From the NCBI GenBank assembly GCA_034506175.1, contig JAPDQB010000051.1:1-46189 (forward strand): a stretch of DNA of 46,189 nucleotides. Reading direction: 5' to 3'. Below the pieces are notes generated by a model that saw only the letters and a program-made list of their open reading frames with translations, did no database searches and was not told the origin of the DNA. This DNA is from a candidate division KSB1 bacterium (GTDB lineage Bacteria > Zhuqueibacterota > Zhuqueibacteria > Zhuqueibacterales > Zhuqueibacteraceae). The translations under genes were made by a program, and so were the position numbers. Positions 15,994 to 24,656 of the stretch are shown here, in pieces; position 1 is the stretch's first letter; each line of letters begins with the position of its first letter.

Positions 15994-16395
15994 TTAAAAC
16001 AATTTTCCGATCAATTGGACGACGGTGGGATTGGCAAAAGTCAGGGCAATCAGGGCGATGGCAATGAAGATATTCAGTTTGAAATTCAAGCTATTGAGCT
16101 TTTCACTCATCACTTTTTCAAGGCTTTTAATCTTCTCATCAACGACGTTGAACCTCTCTTCAACGACCTGGAACCTCTCTTCAAATATTTCCCTGGTTAA
16201 AAGCTCGTGCTTCAGGTCTTCCTTGATTTCAATTTCGAGGAGCTCTTTTTTTTCCGTGATTTCCCTGGTGGCTTTGTTGTTAATGGCTTCGTAGGCGGCC
16301 TCCAAGGTTTTGGCAAAGATTTCTGCCTTTTTCTCGTCGCCGAAGGTTTCGAGTAATGAATTAAAGGTCTCGCGCGGCAACGTGTAAGTTTGCAT
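15994..16395 (-). CDS. Coiled-coil protein with C-terminal membrane anchor (DUF1640-like)
   Basis: 133 residues from ATG 16395, which has GGAGG 6 nt upstream; the frame is open to 16434 but no site supports that start. Residues 1-35 (TLPRETFNSLLETFGDEKKA) resemble DUF1640/CCDC90-type proteins. A long charged coiled coil (about 40-100) includes repeated ERFQVVEERFNVVDEKI. The C-terminus is one hydrophobic helix, NIFIAIALIALTFANP, so it is tail-anchored. It sits 15 bp before the NACHT-CLec gene and is almost certainly cotranscribed. It may tether or oligomerise with that system at the membrane; this is inference from context. Confidence 0.8.
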   Translation of the reverse strand: MQTYTLPRETFNSLLETFGDEKKAEIFAKTLEAAYEAINNKATREITEKKELLEIEIKEDLKHELLTREIFEERFQVVEERFNVVDEKIKSLEKVMSEKLNSLNFKLNIFIAIALIALTFANPTVVQLIGKLF

Positions 16396-16539
16396 GTTCG
16401 CCTCCGAAGTTCCAGACGCATCATCCGTTGTCAAGGGAATTACGCCATAAGCTAAGCAACTTCTTCACAAAAGTCAAGCGTGGTTTGCCGTGAAAGTGGG
16501 CTACTGAAAGAGTGTGCTACCGCCAGACAAGGTAATTAT

Positions 16540-17511
16540 TCACCCCTGCAGCAGCGCAAACAGCTTTTTCCACAGCCCGCGTTTGGTGGCTTCCTGCATG
16601 GCGGCCACGGCGGCGTTCATGGCATCAACTTCGCCGGCGCGGAGGGTGAGGGTGAGCTCATGGCCTTCGAAGAACCGCGGCGGGCGGATGGTAATGTTGT
16701 GTTTGGCCAGCGGCTCGGCGAGGCGGGCGAATTTTTCCTGGGTGCCGGAAAGGCGCGGGAAGCGTTCGTGCTGCAAATAACGCCGCAAGTGGGCGGCGCG
16801 CTGCCGGGGCGTCCAGCTTTCATTGACAAAAATTTCCTTGATCTCCGGCTGCTCGAAAATTTCTTTCACGCCGAGGCCGTCGCGCGCCGCCAGGCTTGCG
16901 AGGTGATCCACCAGCTCCCGCGCTTCGGGCAGCGAGACGCGGCGGTCGCCAAAAAGTTTGTCGGCGGCCACCCGGCGGTCTTCCGGACGCCAAGGCCGCA
17001 ACAGCTCGGCGTGCTGCGGGGTCAAGCGCCCGGCGGCAAGATCGTCTTGACGCGGCTCGGAAAATTCTTTGAAGAAGAGATAGGTTTCCACCGCTTCGAC
17101 CGTGGGCGGGATGTCGAGCAACGGGCAGATTTCTTTTTGCAAGCGCTCGAGGTCGCCGTGCCACAAAATCGCAAAGCGCTGCAGGGCGCGCGATTTTTCC
17201 ATCGCGTTCAGCGGCCGGCCGCCGGTTTTTTCCTGCAAGCTCAGCCAGAGCAATTGCTCGCGCGTTTCGTGGCGGCGCACCAGCGCGGGGATTTTTTTCC
17301 GGCCCAGCTCTTTGCAGGCGAGCAGGCGCCGAACGCCGATGACGATTTTATATGTTTTTTCAAATTCGGCAACAACGACCGGCTGCTGCAAATCAACGGC
17401 GCGGATGGATTCCACGAGCGGGCCGGTTTCCAGCGGATAGGTGAAAATGAACTCGTCCCAACCCGGCGAGGTGAGATCGATGTCGGCAATGGCGATATTT
17501 TCGATGCGCAT
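16540..17511 (-). CDS. ParB/Spo0J N-terminal-domain protein
   Basis: 323 residues. The N-terminal third has the ParB-N pattern: a short strand-rich start, then LVESIRAVDLQQPVVVAEFE and VIGVRRLLACKELGRKKIPALV, matching the GERR-type box with GVRR. A helical region about 110-210 may be the helix-turn-helix. The C-terminal 100 residues (FFEGHELTLTLRAGEVDAMN) are unfamiliar. TGGAGG lies 4 nt before ATG 17511. No parA partner or parS site is visible, so plasmid partitioning is unlikely; ParB-N domains can be CTPases or regulators. It precedes the coiled-coil and NACHT genes by 144 bp on the same strand and could control them, which is inference. Confidence 0.82.
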   Translation of the reverse strand: MRIENIAIADIDLTSPGWDEFIFTYPLETGPLVESIRAVDLQQPVVVAEFEKTYKIVIGVRRLLACKELGRKKIPALVRRHETREQLLWLSLQEKTGGRPLNAMEKSRALQRFAILWHGDLERLQKEICPLLDIPPTVEAVETYLFFKEFSEPRQDDLAAGRLTPQHAELLRPWRPEDRRVAADKLFGDRRVSLPEARELVDHLASLAARDGLGVKEIFEQPEIKEIFVNESWTPRQRAAHLRRYLQHERFPRLSGTQEKFARLAEPLAKHNITIRPPRFFEGHELTLTLRAGEVDAMNAAVAAMQEATKRGLWKKLFALLQG

Positions 17512-17733
17512 AAGCCTCCAGGGGACGTCGTGCGGTAGTTTGTGATAATTTTCGGCGTTAATCTGTTTTGTTAATTATAAAAACTTTACGACAAAGTTCA
17601 AGTCGTTTTTGTCGATTTATGGGTGAACAGGGGTTTCAAAATATTTTTTATTCTGAGTGAAACTATTCTAAGCGAGAGTAGTATATAGCAAAACAAATTT
17701 TTAAAAGAAACGACAAAATAAGGTCGACGCGAC
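17512..17733. promoter_or_regulatory. Divergent regulatory region with two dyads
   Basis: An AT-rich 222-bp gap between the ParB-like gene (minus) and padR (plus). The dyad ACTATTCT (17662-17669) / AGAGTAGT (17675-17682), 7 of 8 matched around a 5-bp centre, overlaps a TATATA at 17682-17687 and lies about 50 bp upstream of padR. It is a candidate PadR operator for autorepression. A second dyad, CGACAAA (17589-17595) / TTTGTCG (17608-17614), lies nearer the ParB-like gene. Confidence 0.4.
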
Positions 17734-18309
17734 ATGTCAAAAAATGAAATCGCCATCCTCGGGCTGCTGGCGGAATGTCCGATGCACGGTTATCAAATCC
17801 ATCAGCAGATTCAAGAGCGCGAGATGGATTATTGGGCGAAGATCAAGCTGCCTTCCATTTACAGCACCTTGACGCGCCTGGAGGAGCAGGGGTTGATCAC
17901 CTCCGGCAAGGAGAAAGTGGGGAACATGCCGGAGCGCACGGTTTATGCGCTGACGCCGGCGGGCCGCGAGAAGCTGAGCGAGATGGTGCAATTCTTTTTG
18001 CGCGATGAAGAGCGGCCGGAGTGGCAGTTCGGCCTGGGCGTCGCCTTCATCTGCGGCGCCCCGCGCGAAAAAGTTTTGGAGGTGCTGCAGCTTCGCCAAA
18101 AAAGCATCGAAAAACAGTTGGCGTCATTGACGCAGGAAGCGATCGAGTACAAGGAGAAAATTCCGTTCAATTGGTATATGTTGATTGAAAATGCGCAAAA
18201 GCACATGCAGCTCGAGTTGGATTGGCTGCATCAGTTGATCGAGGCAGTGCAAAAAACCGAGCGTTGGACGCTGGAGTGGCAGTGTGATGAATGCGCCGAA
18301 AAGACGTAA
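17734..18309 (+). CDS. PadR-family transcriptional regulator
   Basis: 191 residues. The N-terminal winged helix has the PadR hallmarks: ILGLLAECPMHGYQIHQQI, IYSTLTRLEEQGLI and RTVYALTPAGREKL. A C-terminal helical domain of about 90 residues, typical of the longer Vir-like class, mediates dimerisation. PadR proteins are usually ligand-responsive repressors of efflux genes. It lies 51 bp upstream of a TolC/MFP/RND operon, so it probably controls that pump and itself through the dyad at 17662-17682. Confidence 0.93.
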   Translation: MSKNEIAILGLLAECPMHGYQIHQQIQEREMDYWAKIKLPSIYSTLTRLEEQGLITSGKEKVGNMPERTVYALTPAGREKLSEMVQFFLRDEERPEWQFGLGVAFICGAPREKVLEVLQLRQKSIEKQLASLTQEAIEYKEKIPFNWYMLIENAQKHMQLELDWLHQLIEAVQKTERWTLEWQCDECAEKT

Positions 18310-18360
18310 AACGTAATGTCTGACTGATGCGATAATAAGCAAATCAAGGAGGCTTTTAAC

Positions 18361-19773
18361 ATGAAACACGTGAGATGGATTTTCGTTGCTGGATGCTGGA
18401 TGCTGATTACTGCTTACGGTTTACTGGTTACTGATGCCGTGGCGCAGCCGGCTGGTGAGGAGATGAATGGTGTTGCGGCAAATGGCAAGGTTTTGCGGCT
18501 GGAAGAGGCGCAACGGATCGCGCTGGAGAAAAACCTGCAGCTTCAGGCGGCGCGCAAGGGCGCACAGGCCGCGAGCTGGGGCGTGAAGAACGCCTACACG
18601 CAGTTTTTGCCGAGCGTCAACATCGGCCTGAGCTACGTGCGACTGGATGAAGGCACGCTTGACCGCGCCAATGCCTTTTATAATTTCGCCAATGATCCGG
18701 TCACCGGCGGATTTTTGCCGGATGAGATCAAACGCAATATTCGGCCCGGGGCCTATCGCAATTCCTACGGGCCGTCGATCAGCGTCACGCAGCCGATTTT
18801 TACCGGCGGCACGCTGCTGGCGAATGTCAGCGTGGCGCAAGCCCAGGATCTGACGGCGCAGGCAAACCTCGCGGCCACCGAGCAGCAGGTGATTTACAAC
18901 ACCCAGCGCGCGTACTTTGATGTGCTGCGTGCGCACGAGTTGGTGGCGGTGGCCAAAGATCAATTGCAAACCGCCGAAGAGCATTTGCACAGCGCCCGCA
19001 AGCAGGTCGAAGCCGGCTTGCGCAGCAAAACCGAAATTCTCCGCTGGGAAGTGCAGAAAGCCAACGCCGAGAGTTTTCTCGCGCGCGCCGAAAATGGCTT
19101 GGCGCTGGCGCGGCCGGCGCTGAATCAGGTGCTGGGCCTGGAGCTGAATGCCGAGTACACCGTCGCACCGGTGGACGACGTGCCGGTGGAAATTCCGGCG
19201 ACGGTTGACGAGCAAATCGCCACGGCGCTGCGGAAAAATCCCGGCCAGCGTGTGATGGAAGCCAACGTCGATCTGGCCGGCGCGCAAGTGAAGGTCGAGC
19301 GCGCCAATTTCACGCCGAAAGTGAGCCTGGCGTACAATTACAGTTGGGAAGCGAACAACACGTTACGGCTGGACAGCTTCAAAACCTGGTCCCTCGGCAT
19401 CGTGGCGCAGTTTCCGATTTTCAACAGCTTTCGCGATTATACGAATTTGCAAAAAGCGCAGGCAACCAAACAGCAGACGGAAAATTTGCAGCAGGATTTC
19501 GAGCGCGGCCTGCGGTTGCAGGTTTTGCAGACCTCGCAGAATCTCGATTTGGCCAGAAAACAATTGACGCTGACGGAGAAGGCCAAAGCCCAGGCCGAGG
19601 AAAATTTTCGCGTGATCAAGCACTCGTATGAAGTCGGCCTGGCCTCGAATCTCGATTTTCTCGATGCGCAAAACGCCCAGAGCCAGGCGCGCTGGGATCA
19701 TGTCAATGCGCGATATGATTATTTGCTGGCCAAAACCGCGCTGGCGCAGGCAATGGGCGTGCTGAAGCAGTAA
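18361..19773 (+). CDS. TolC-family outer-membrane efflux protein
   Basis: 470 residues with a signal peptide of about 29 residues ending AVAQ. Two OEP repeats follow, each with long helices: LRLEEAQRIALEKNLQLQAA for the first and EQIATALRKNPGQRVMEAN for the second. Such proteins form the trimeric outer-membrane and periplasmic channel of tripartite pumps. A strong site AAGGAGG precedes ATG 18361. The signal-peptide codons are made of word-like repeats (GCTGGATGCTGGATGCTG and similar). First structural gene of the efflux operon. Confidence 0.94.
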   Translation: MKHVRWIFVAGCWMLITAYGLLVTDAVAQPAGEEMNGVAANGKVLRLEEAQRIALEKNLQLQAARKGAQAASWGVKNAYTQFLPSVNIGLSYVRLDEGTLDRANAFYNFANDPVTGGFLPDEIKRNIRPGAYRNSYGPSISVTQPIFTGGTLLANVSVAQAQDLTAQANLAATEQQVIYNTQRAYFDVLRAHELVAVAKDQLQTAEEHLHSARKQVEAGLRSKTEILRWEVQKANAESFLARAENGLALARPALNQVLGLELNAEYTVAPVDDVPVEIPATVDEQIATALRKNPGQRVMEANVDLAGAQVKVERANFTPKVSLAYNYSWEANNTLRLDSFKTWSLGIVAQFPIFNSFRDYTNLQKAQATKQQTENLQQDFERGLRLQVLQTSQNLDLARKQLTLTEKAKAQAEENFRVIKHSYEVGLASNLDFLDAQNAQSQARWDHVNARYDYLLAKTALAQAMGVLKQ

Positions 19774-19822
19774 AATTTTAAATTGCCGCAGATGAAAAGA
19801 AAGTTTGAAAAGTGAGATCAAT

Positions 19823-20914
19823 ATGAAAACCCGAACCATTGTCGGAATCATCCTCGCCACCGCCGCCATTAGCTTCGTGGCGTGGAGTCACTGGAAATCT
19901 GAAAAACAAACTGTTGCCGCCTCAGAAGGCCTGCCGCTGGCGGTGAAAATTCACGTCGTCACGCCGGCGGCGATCAGTCAGAGCCTGGCGGTTTCCGGCA
20001 CGCTGGTCGGCGAGAATGAAGCGATGGTAATCTCCGAAACCAACGGCAAAGTCCTCGCCGTCAAAGCGCAAATCGGCGATTGGCTCGCCGAGGGCCAAAC
20101 CATCGTGCAAGTCGAAAATGATTTGAAGCGCGTGGCGCTGGAGCAGGCGCGGGCGCAATTGATGATGGCGCAGACGAACCATGAAAAGGCGCAGAAGGAC
20201 TTGCAACGGTTTGAAGGCTTGTTCAAAGAGCAAATTGCGACGCAGCACGATATTGAAAACGCGCGGCTGGCGGCGCGGGCGGCGGAGGCGCAATTGAAGG
20301 GCGCCGAGGCCGCGCTGAAACTGGCGCAGCGGCAGTATGACGACGCGGCGATCAAAGCCCCGCTCGCCGGCAGATTGGCGGATCGCTACGTGAACGAAGC
20401 GGCGATGGTGATGCCCGGCGACAAAATCGGTGTGGTCGTCGACGCGCGCCGGATGAAATTGCGCACCAGTGTGGCGGAAAATGAAGTCGCGCTGGTGAAA
20501 GCCGGTCAGCCGGTAGAAGTAGCGGTTGATGCGCTGCCCGGCGTCAAATTTTCCGGCAGGGTTTTTTCCGTGGCGCAAAAAACCGATCACGAGCGCACCT
20601 ATCCGGTCGAGATTCTCGTTCAGAACGATCAAACGGAATCGTTGAAAAGCGGCATGTTCGGCCGCGCCACGATTCAGGTGGCGAGCGCAGCGCAAGCGCT
20701 CGTGGTTCCGGGCGAAGCCGTGCTCTCCGATGCCGCTCGCCACAACTATGTTTTTGTGGAAGAAAACGGCCTGGCCAAGCGCGTCGAGGTGCAGATCGGT
20801 TTGAAACAAGACAATCAGGTTCAAATTGTTAGCGGCCTCTCAGCCGGGGCGCGCCTGGTCGTCTCAGGTCAACAGCGCTTGACCGACGGCGCGAAGGTGG
20901 TGGTGCAGAATTAG
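19823..20914 (+). CDS. RND efflux membrane-fusion (periplasmic adaptor) protein
   Basis: 363 residues from ATG 19823; a TTG 18 nt upstream is open but less likely. An N-terminal hydrophobic anchor (TIVGIILATAAISFVAW) is followed by a barrel-sandwich/lipoyl half (SGTLVGENEAMVISETNGKV, AQIGDWLAEGQTIVQVEN), a helical hairpin (about 90-160) and a beta-barrel domain. It bridges the RND pump and the TolC-like channel in the periplasm. It begins 50 bp after the TolC gene and is followed by the pump gene. Confidence 0.94.
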   Translation: MKTRTIVGIILATAAISFVAWSHWKSEKQTVAASEGLPLAVKIHVVTPAAISQSLAVSGTLVGENEAMVISETNGKVLAVKAQIGDWLAEGQTIVQVENDLKRVALEQARAQLMMAQTNHEKAQKDLQRFEGLFKEQIATQHDIENARLAARAAEAQLKGAEAALKLAQRQYDDAAIKAPLAGRLADRYVNEAAMVMPGDKIGVVVDARRMKLRTSVAENEVALVKAGQPVEVAVDALPGVKFSGRVFSVAQKTDHERTYPVEILVQNDQTESLKSGMFGRATIQVASAAQALVVPGEAVLSDAARHNYVFVEENGLAKRVEVQIGLKQDNQVQIVSGLSAGARLVVSGQQRLTDGAKVVVQN

Positions 20915-20929
20915 AGTTGGTAGCTGGTG

Positions 20930-20985
20930 GCTGGTAGCTGGTGACTGGTATGCAAGCAACCAGCAACGAGCTACCAGCTACCAGC
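20930..20985. repeat. Word-like inverted repeat between MFP and RND genes
   Basis: A perfect 12-bp inverted repeat, GCTGGTAGCTGG (20930-20941) with CCAGCTACCAGC (20974-20985), is surrounded by more near copies of the word GGTAGCTGGT. It resembles, in layout rather than sequence, the repeats at 2220-2261 and 43314-43371. It lies within an operon and has no T-run. Confidence 0.75.
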
Positions 20986-21010
20986 ATCAAAAATCTTTCA
21001 AGGCAAAAAC

Positions 21011-24000
21011 ATGAAACTCACCGAAGTCTCGATAAAACGCCCGGCGTTCATCACCATGGTGTTTACCGCGTTGGCGGCGCTGGGCCTCTTCGCCTATTCG
21101 CAAATGGGCGTCGATTTGCTGCCGAAGATGGACTGGCCGATGGTTTCCGTGGTGACAATTTATCCCGGCGCCGGCCCAAAAGAAGTAGAAGCCACCGTTT
21201 CCAAGCCGATTGAAGAGGCGCTGTCGAGCCTCAACGGCTTGAAGCATTTGCGCTCGTTCTCCAACGAAAATGTCTCGGTGATTTTGGCGGAATTTTCTTT
21301 CACCACCGACGTCGAATCGGCGACCAATGAAGTGCAGCGCAAGGTCGACGGCGTGCGCGCTGATTTACCCAGGGAGATTTACACGCCGACCGTCGCCAAA
21401 TCCGACATCAACGACTTTCCGATCGTGCGCATCGCCATGAGCGGCAAGAACGCCGATCCTCGCGCGCTTTATCAATTTGCCGACGAGCACGTGTCGCAGC
21501 GCCTGGAGCAGATTCCCGGTGTCTCCAGCGTGGAAATCGTCGGCGGCCAAAAACGCGAGATTCGCATCGAAGTCGATAACGACCGCTTGCGCGCCTACAA
21601 CCTCTCGGTCTTGCAAGTTAGCCAGGCTTTGCAGCGCGAGAATTTGGATTTTCCCACCGGCAAAATCAATTCGCCGACGAATCAGTACATCGTGCGCGTC
21701 ACCGGAAAATTTTCCACGCCGGCGGCGATGAACAACATCGTGCTCGCGGCGCGCGGCGACAGCAAAATTTATTTGCGCGACGTGGCGCGGGTGTTGGATA
21801 CTTACAATGAAGACGTGACCTACACTCGCCTGAACGGCGAGCCGGCGGTCGGTTTGTTTTTGCAGAGGCAATCCGGCGCCAACTCCGTGCAGGTTGCCCA
21901 ATCGGTGCGCCAAGAACTGGAAAAAATCGAGCAGGAGCAAGGCGGCCGCATTCATTTTGAAATCGCGCAGGATATTACCCAATTCACGCTGCATTCGGTG
22001 AATGAAGTCAAGCGCGATCTGGGTCTTGCCGTGCTGATGGTGGCGATCGTGCTGTTCGTCTTCTTGCACAGCTTCCGCAACTCGCTCATCGTGCTGCTGT
22101 CGATTCCGACCAGCTTGATCACGACGTTCATCATGATGCAGGCCTTCGGCTTCACCATCAACCTGGTGTCGTTGATGGCGCTGGCGCTGGTCATCGGCAT
22201 TTTGGTGGATGATTCCATCGTCGTGCTCGAAAACATTCACCGCCATCTCGAACGCGGCGAAGAGCAAAAAACCGCGGCGCTCAAGGGCCGCGCTGAAATC
22301 GGCTTTGCGGCCATCGCCATCACCCTGGTCGACGTCGTTGTGTTTCTGCCGATTGCCTTGATCGGCGGCATTGTCGGCAAAATTTTCAAAGAGTTTGGAT
22401 TGACGATTGTCGTGAGCACGCTGCTCTCACTCTTTGTCTCATTCACGCTGACACCGATGCTGGCCTCGAAGTGGTCGCGCGCCGGCTCGACAACGCTGCG
22501 CTGGCGCTGGCTGCACGCGCTCATTGAAAAATTCGAAATCTTTCAGGAAAATTTGAACGAGCGCTATCGCCGCTGGCTGGCGTGGGGTTTGGACCATCGC
22601 AAAACCGTCGTGCTCGTCAGCTTCGGGTTGTTGATTCTGAGCTTCGCGCTGGTGCCGCTCGGCTTGATCGGGACGGAATTCATGACCGAAGCCGATCGCG
22701 GCGAGTTTGCGGTGAACCTCGAAATGCCGATTGGCACGGCGCTCGATATTACCGACGGTGCCACCCAGCGTGTGGAAAATATTTTGGCGGGCATGCCGGA
22801 GGTGACGCGTTACTTGACGACGGTCGGCAAATCGCAAAGCGAGTGGTCGAGCGCCAAGCGCCCGAACGTCGCGCAAATTTCGGTGACGCTGCAAAACAAA
22901 CGCGAGCGCAAACGCAGCACGGCGGAAGTGATGAACGACATTTCCCGGCAAGCCGCCGCCATTCCCGGTTTGACGGTGCGGATGAGCCCGATCAGCATGT
23001 TCGGCGCCGCGCAGGAAGCGCCGCTGCAAATCGAAGTCAAAGGTCCGGATCTGGAAACGCTTGCCGCTATCGCCGAAAAAGTGACCGCCATCACTGCGCA
23101 GGTTCCCGGCACGCGCGACGTGAAAAGCTCGTGGGAAGAGGGCCAGCCGGAAATTCAAATCTCGGTTGACCGTGACCGCGCCGCGCCATTCGGCTTGACG
23201 CTCGGCGAGATCGGCGTGGCGCTGCGCAGCGCGCTGGAAGGTGACATTGCGACGAAATTCAAAGACGGCAACACCGAATACGACACGCGCGTCGTGCTCG
23301 CCAAAGCCAACCGCTCGAACCCGGCTGATGTCGAAAAAGTCACGTTGGTCAATTACCGCGGCGAGCGCATCTTTCTCGGACAGGTCGCCGACATTTACTA
23401 CGGCAAAGGCCCGACGATGATCGGTCGCAAAGACCGCGAGCGTTTGATCACGGTTTCGTCGAATCTCAACGGCACGGTGCCGCTCGGCCAGATCTCGGCG
23501 GCGATTCAACAGCAGGCCGCGGCGTTGGATTTGCCGCCGGGCGTGACGATTGCGTACGCCGGCGACGTGCAAAACATGCAGGACATGTTTCGCGACATGA
23601 TGATCGCCATCAGCTTTGCCATTTTGTTCGTGTACATGATCATGGTCGCGCTGTTTGAAAGTTACGCGCATCCGTTCACGATCATGTTCTCGATTCCAGT
23701 GGCGCTCGTCGGCGGCCTCGGCGCGCTGGCGCTCACCGGCCAAACTTTGAACATGTTTTCGATGATCGGCATTTTGCTCGCCCTCGGCCTGGTGACGAAG
23801 AACGCGATCTTGCTCGTCGACCGCGCCAACGAGCAGCGCGCCAAAGGGCTTTCCGCACGCGAGGCCCTGCTCGAAGCCGGCCCGACGCGCCTGCGACCAA
23901 TTCTCATGACCACGCTGACGATGGTGCTGGGCATGATGCCGCTGGCCTTGGCGCTCGGCGCCGGAGCGGAAGTTCGGCAGAGCATGGCCATCGTCGTCAT

Positions 24001-24160
24001 CGGCGCGCTGCTTAGCTCCACGGTGCTCACGCTGGTTCTGGTGCCGGTGGTTTATTCGTACATGGAAGGCTTGCGGGCACGGCTGAGCCATAAAAAAGTT
24101 GACGCGACCAACGGCCGCTATGAAAAAATTCCGGAGCTGACGGGCGAAGCGGTGGCGTGA
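21011..24160 (+). CDS. RND multidrug efflux transporter (HAE1/AcrB family)
   Basis: 1049 residues, full length for an AcrB-type pump: two halves, each with membrane helices and large periplasmic loops. The N-terminus MKLTEVSIKRPAFITMVF is typical. The proton-relay aspartates are in GILVDDSIVVLENIHRHLE (about residues 397-410), and the relay lysine is in GLVTKNAILLVDRANEQR near 935. It exports amphipathic compounds using the proton gradient together with the MFP and TolC genes upstream. The C-terminus ends soon after the last helix (YSYMEGLRARLSHKK). Substrate not predictable. Confidence 0.96.
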   Translation: MKLTEVSIKRPAFITMVFTALAALGLFAYSQMGVDLLPKMDWPMVSVVTIYPGAGPKEVEATVSKPIEEALSSLNGLKHLRSFSNENVSVILAEFSFTTDVESATNEVQRKVDGVRADLPREIYTPTVAKSDINDFPIVRIAMSGKNADPRALYQFADEHVSQRLEQIPGVSSVEIVGGQKREIRIEVDNDRLRAYNLSVLQVSQALQRENLDFPTGKINSPTNQYIVRVTGKFSTPAAMNNIVLAARGDSKIYLRDVARVLDTYNEDVTYTRLNGEPAVGLFLQRQSGANSVQVAQSVRQELEKIEQEQGGRIHFEIAQDITQFTLHSVNEVKRDLGLAVLMVAIVLFVFLHSFRNSLIVLLSIPTSLITTFIMMQAFGFTINLVSLMALALVIGILVDDSIVVLENIHRHLERGEEQKTAALKGRAEIGFAAIAITLVDVVVFLPIALIGGIVGKIFKEFGLTIVVSTLLSLFVSFTLTPMLASKWSRAGSTTLRWRWLHALIEKFEIFQENLNERYRRWLAWGLDHRKTVVLVSFGLLILSFALVPLGLIGTEFMTEADRGEFAVNLEMPIGTALDITDGATQRVENILAGMPEVTRYLTTVGKSQSEWSSAKRPNVAQISVTLQNKRERKRSTAEVMNDISRQAAAIPGLTVRMSPISMFGAAQEAPLQIEVKGPDLETLAAIAEKVTAITAQVPGTRDVKSSWEEGQPEIQISVDRDRAAPFGLTLGEIGVALRSALEGDIATKFKDGNTEYDTRVVLAKANRSNPADVEKVTLVNYRGERIFLGQVADIYYGKGPTMIGRKDRERLITVSSNLNGTVPLGQISAAIQQQAAALDLPPGVTIAYAGDVQNMQDMFRDMMIAISFAILFVYMIMVALFESYAHPFTIMFSIPVALVGGLGALALTGQTLNMFSMIGILLALGLVTKNAILLVDRANEQRAKGLSAREALLEAGPTRLRPILMTTLTMVLGMMPLALALGAGAEVRQSMAIVVIGALLSSTVLTLVLVPVVYSYMEGLRARLSHKKVDATNGRYEKIPELTGEAVA

Positions 24161-24191
24161 ATTGAAAAAGAAATGGAGCGTTGGCGAAAGG

Positions 24192-24225
24192 GAGAAAGGG
24201 TGTGAAAGTTCTTTCTCTCTTTTTC
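24192..24225 (+). terminator. Possible terminator of the efflux operon
   Basis: GAGAAAG (24192-24198) pairs with CTTTCTC (24211-24217) across a 12-nt loop, followed by TCTTTTTC. The stem is short and AT-rich, so it is a weak candidate, but it lies 30 bp after the RND stop. Confidence 0.4.
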
Positions 24226-24245
24226 ATTTATTGGCAAGCTTTTCG

Positions 24246-24274
24246 TTGACTATTTGCTTTGAATTTTGTAAAAT
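24246..24274 (+). promoter_or_regulatory. Sigma-70-like promoter upstream of the zinc-ribbon gene
   Basis: TTGACT (24246-24251), a 17-bp spacer and TAAAAT (24269-24274) fit a housekeeping promoter. Transcription would begin near 24281, a few bases before the GTG start at 24288, and may continue into murB and murA. Confidence 0.5.
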
Positions 24275-24287
24275 TGGTTAACGAGCA

Positions 24288-24578
24288 GTGAGCAAACGAC
24301 CCCATAAAAAAGAGTCAAATTGGTGGGATGAATTGCCGACAGTCATGATCTGTCCGGAATGTGGCAAAAAAGCCATGCGCCGAGCCCGTGGCCCTTGCCA
24401 GCTTCTCGATGGAACGCTTATTCCGGATTTGGAACGCTTCCACTGTTTTTCTTGTAAGGCCGATTTTTTTGACGACGTTGCCATGGGAGTCATTGAAAAA
24501 TTTCGGCGCAGCCTGTCGCCAAAACGACCTTTCGCTCGCCGTCGCACACGAGCGCGAAGCGCTGTTGTCGAGCAATAA
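24288..24578 (+). CDS. Small zinc-ribbon protein (YgiT/MqsA-type zinc finger-like)
   Basis: 96 residues from a GTG start. Two CxxC pairs, ICPECGKKAMRR and FHCFSCKADFFDD, form a zinc ribbon like that of YgiT/MqsA antitoxins, but no helix-turn-helix and no toxin partner is seen. The tail is arginine-rich (RRRTRARS), which suggests nucleic-acid contact. The murB gene begins 78 bp downstream. Function unknown. Confidence 0.6.
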   Translation: MSKRPHKKESNWWDELPTVMICPECGKKAMRRARGPCQLLDGTLIPDLERFHCFSCKADFFDDVAMGVIEKFRRSLSPKRPFARRRTRARSAVVEQ

Positions 24579-24656
24579 AAATCGGAATGAAAAACTGCCC
24601 CCTGCCCAGATTGAACCGGCACTCCGAATTACGCCATTTTTGATGAATGAACACGC

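Noticed and set aside
16540..17511. Plasmid partition locus based on the ParB-like gene
   Set aside because: No parA, no parS-like sites and no replication gene; the context is chromosomal and tied to the DGR operon.
24288..24578. Type II toxin-antitoxin pair
   Set aside because: The zinc ribbon resembles MqsA/YgiT, but no toxin-sized partner lies on either side.
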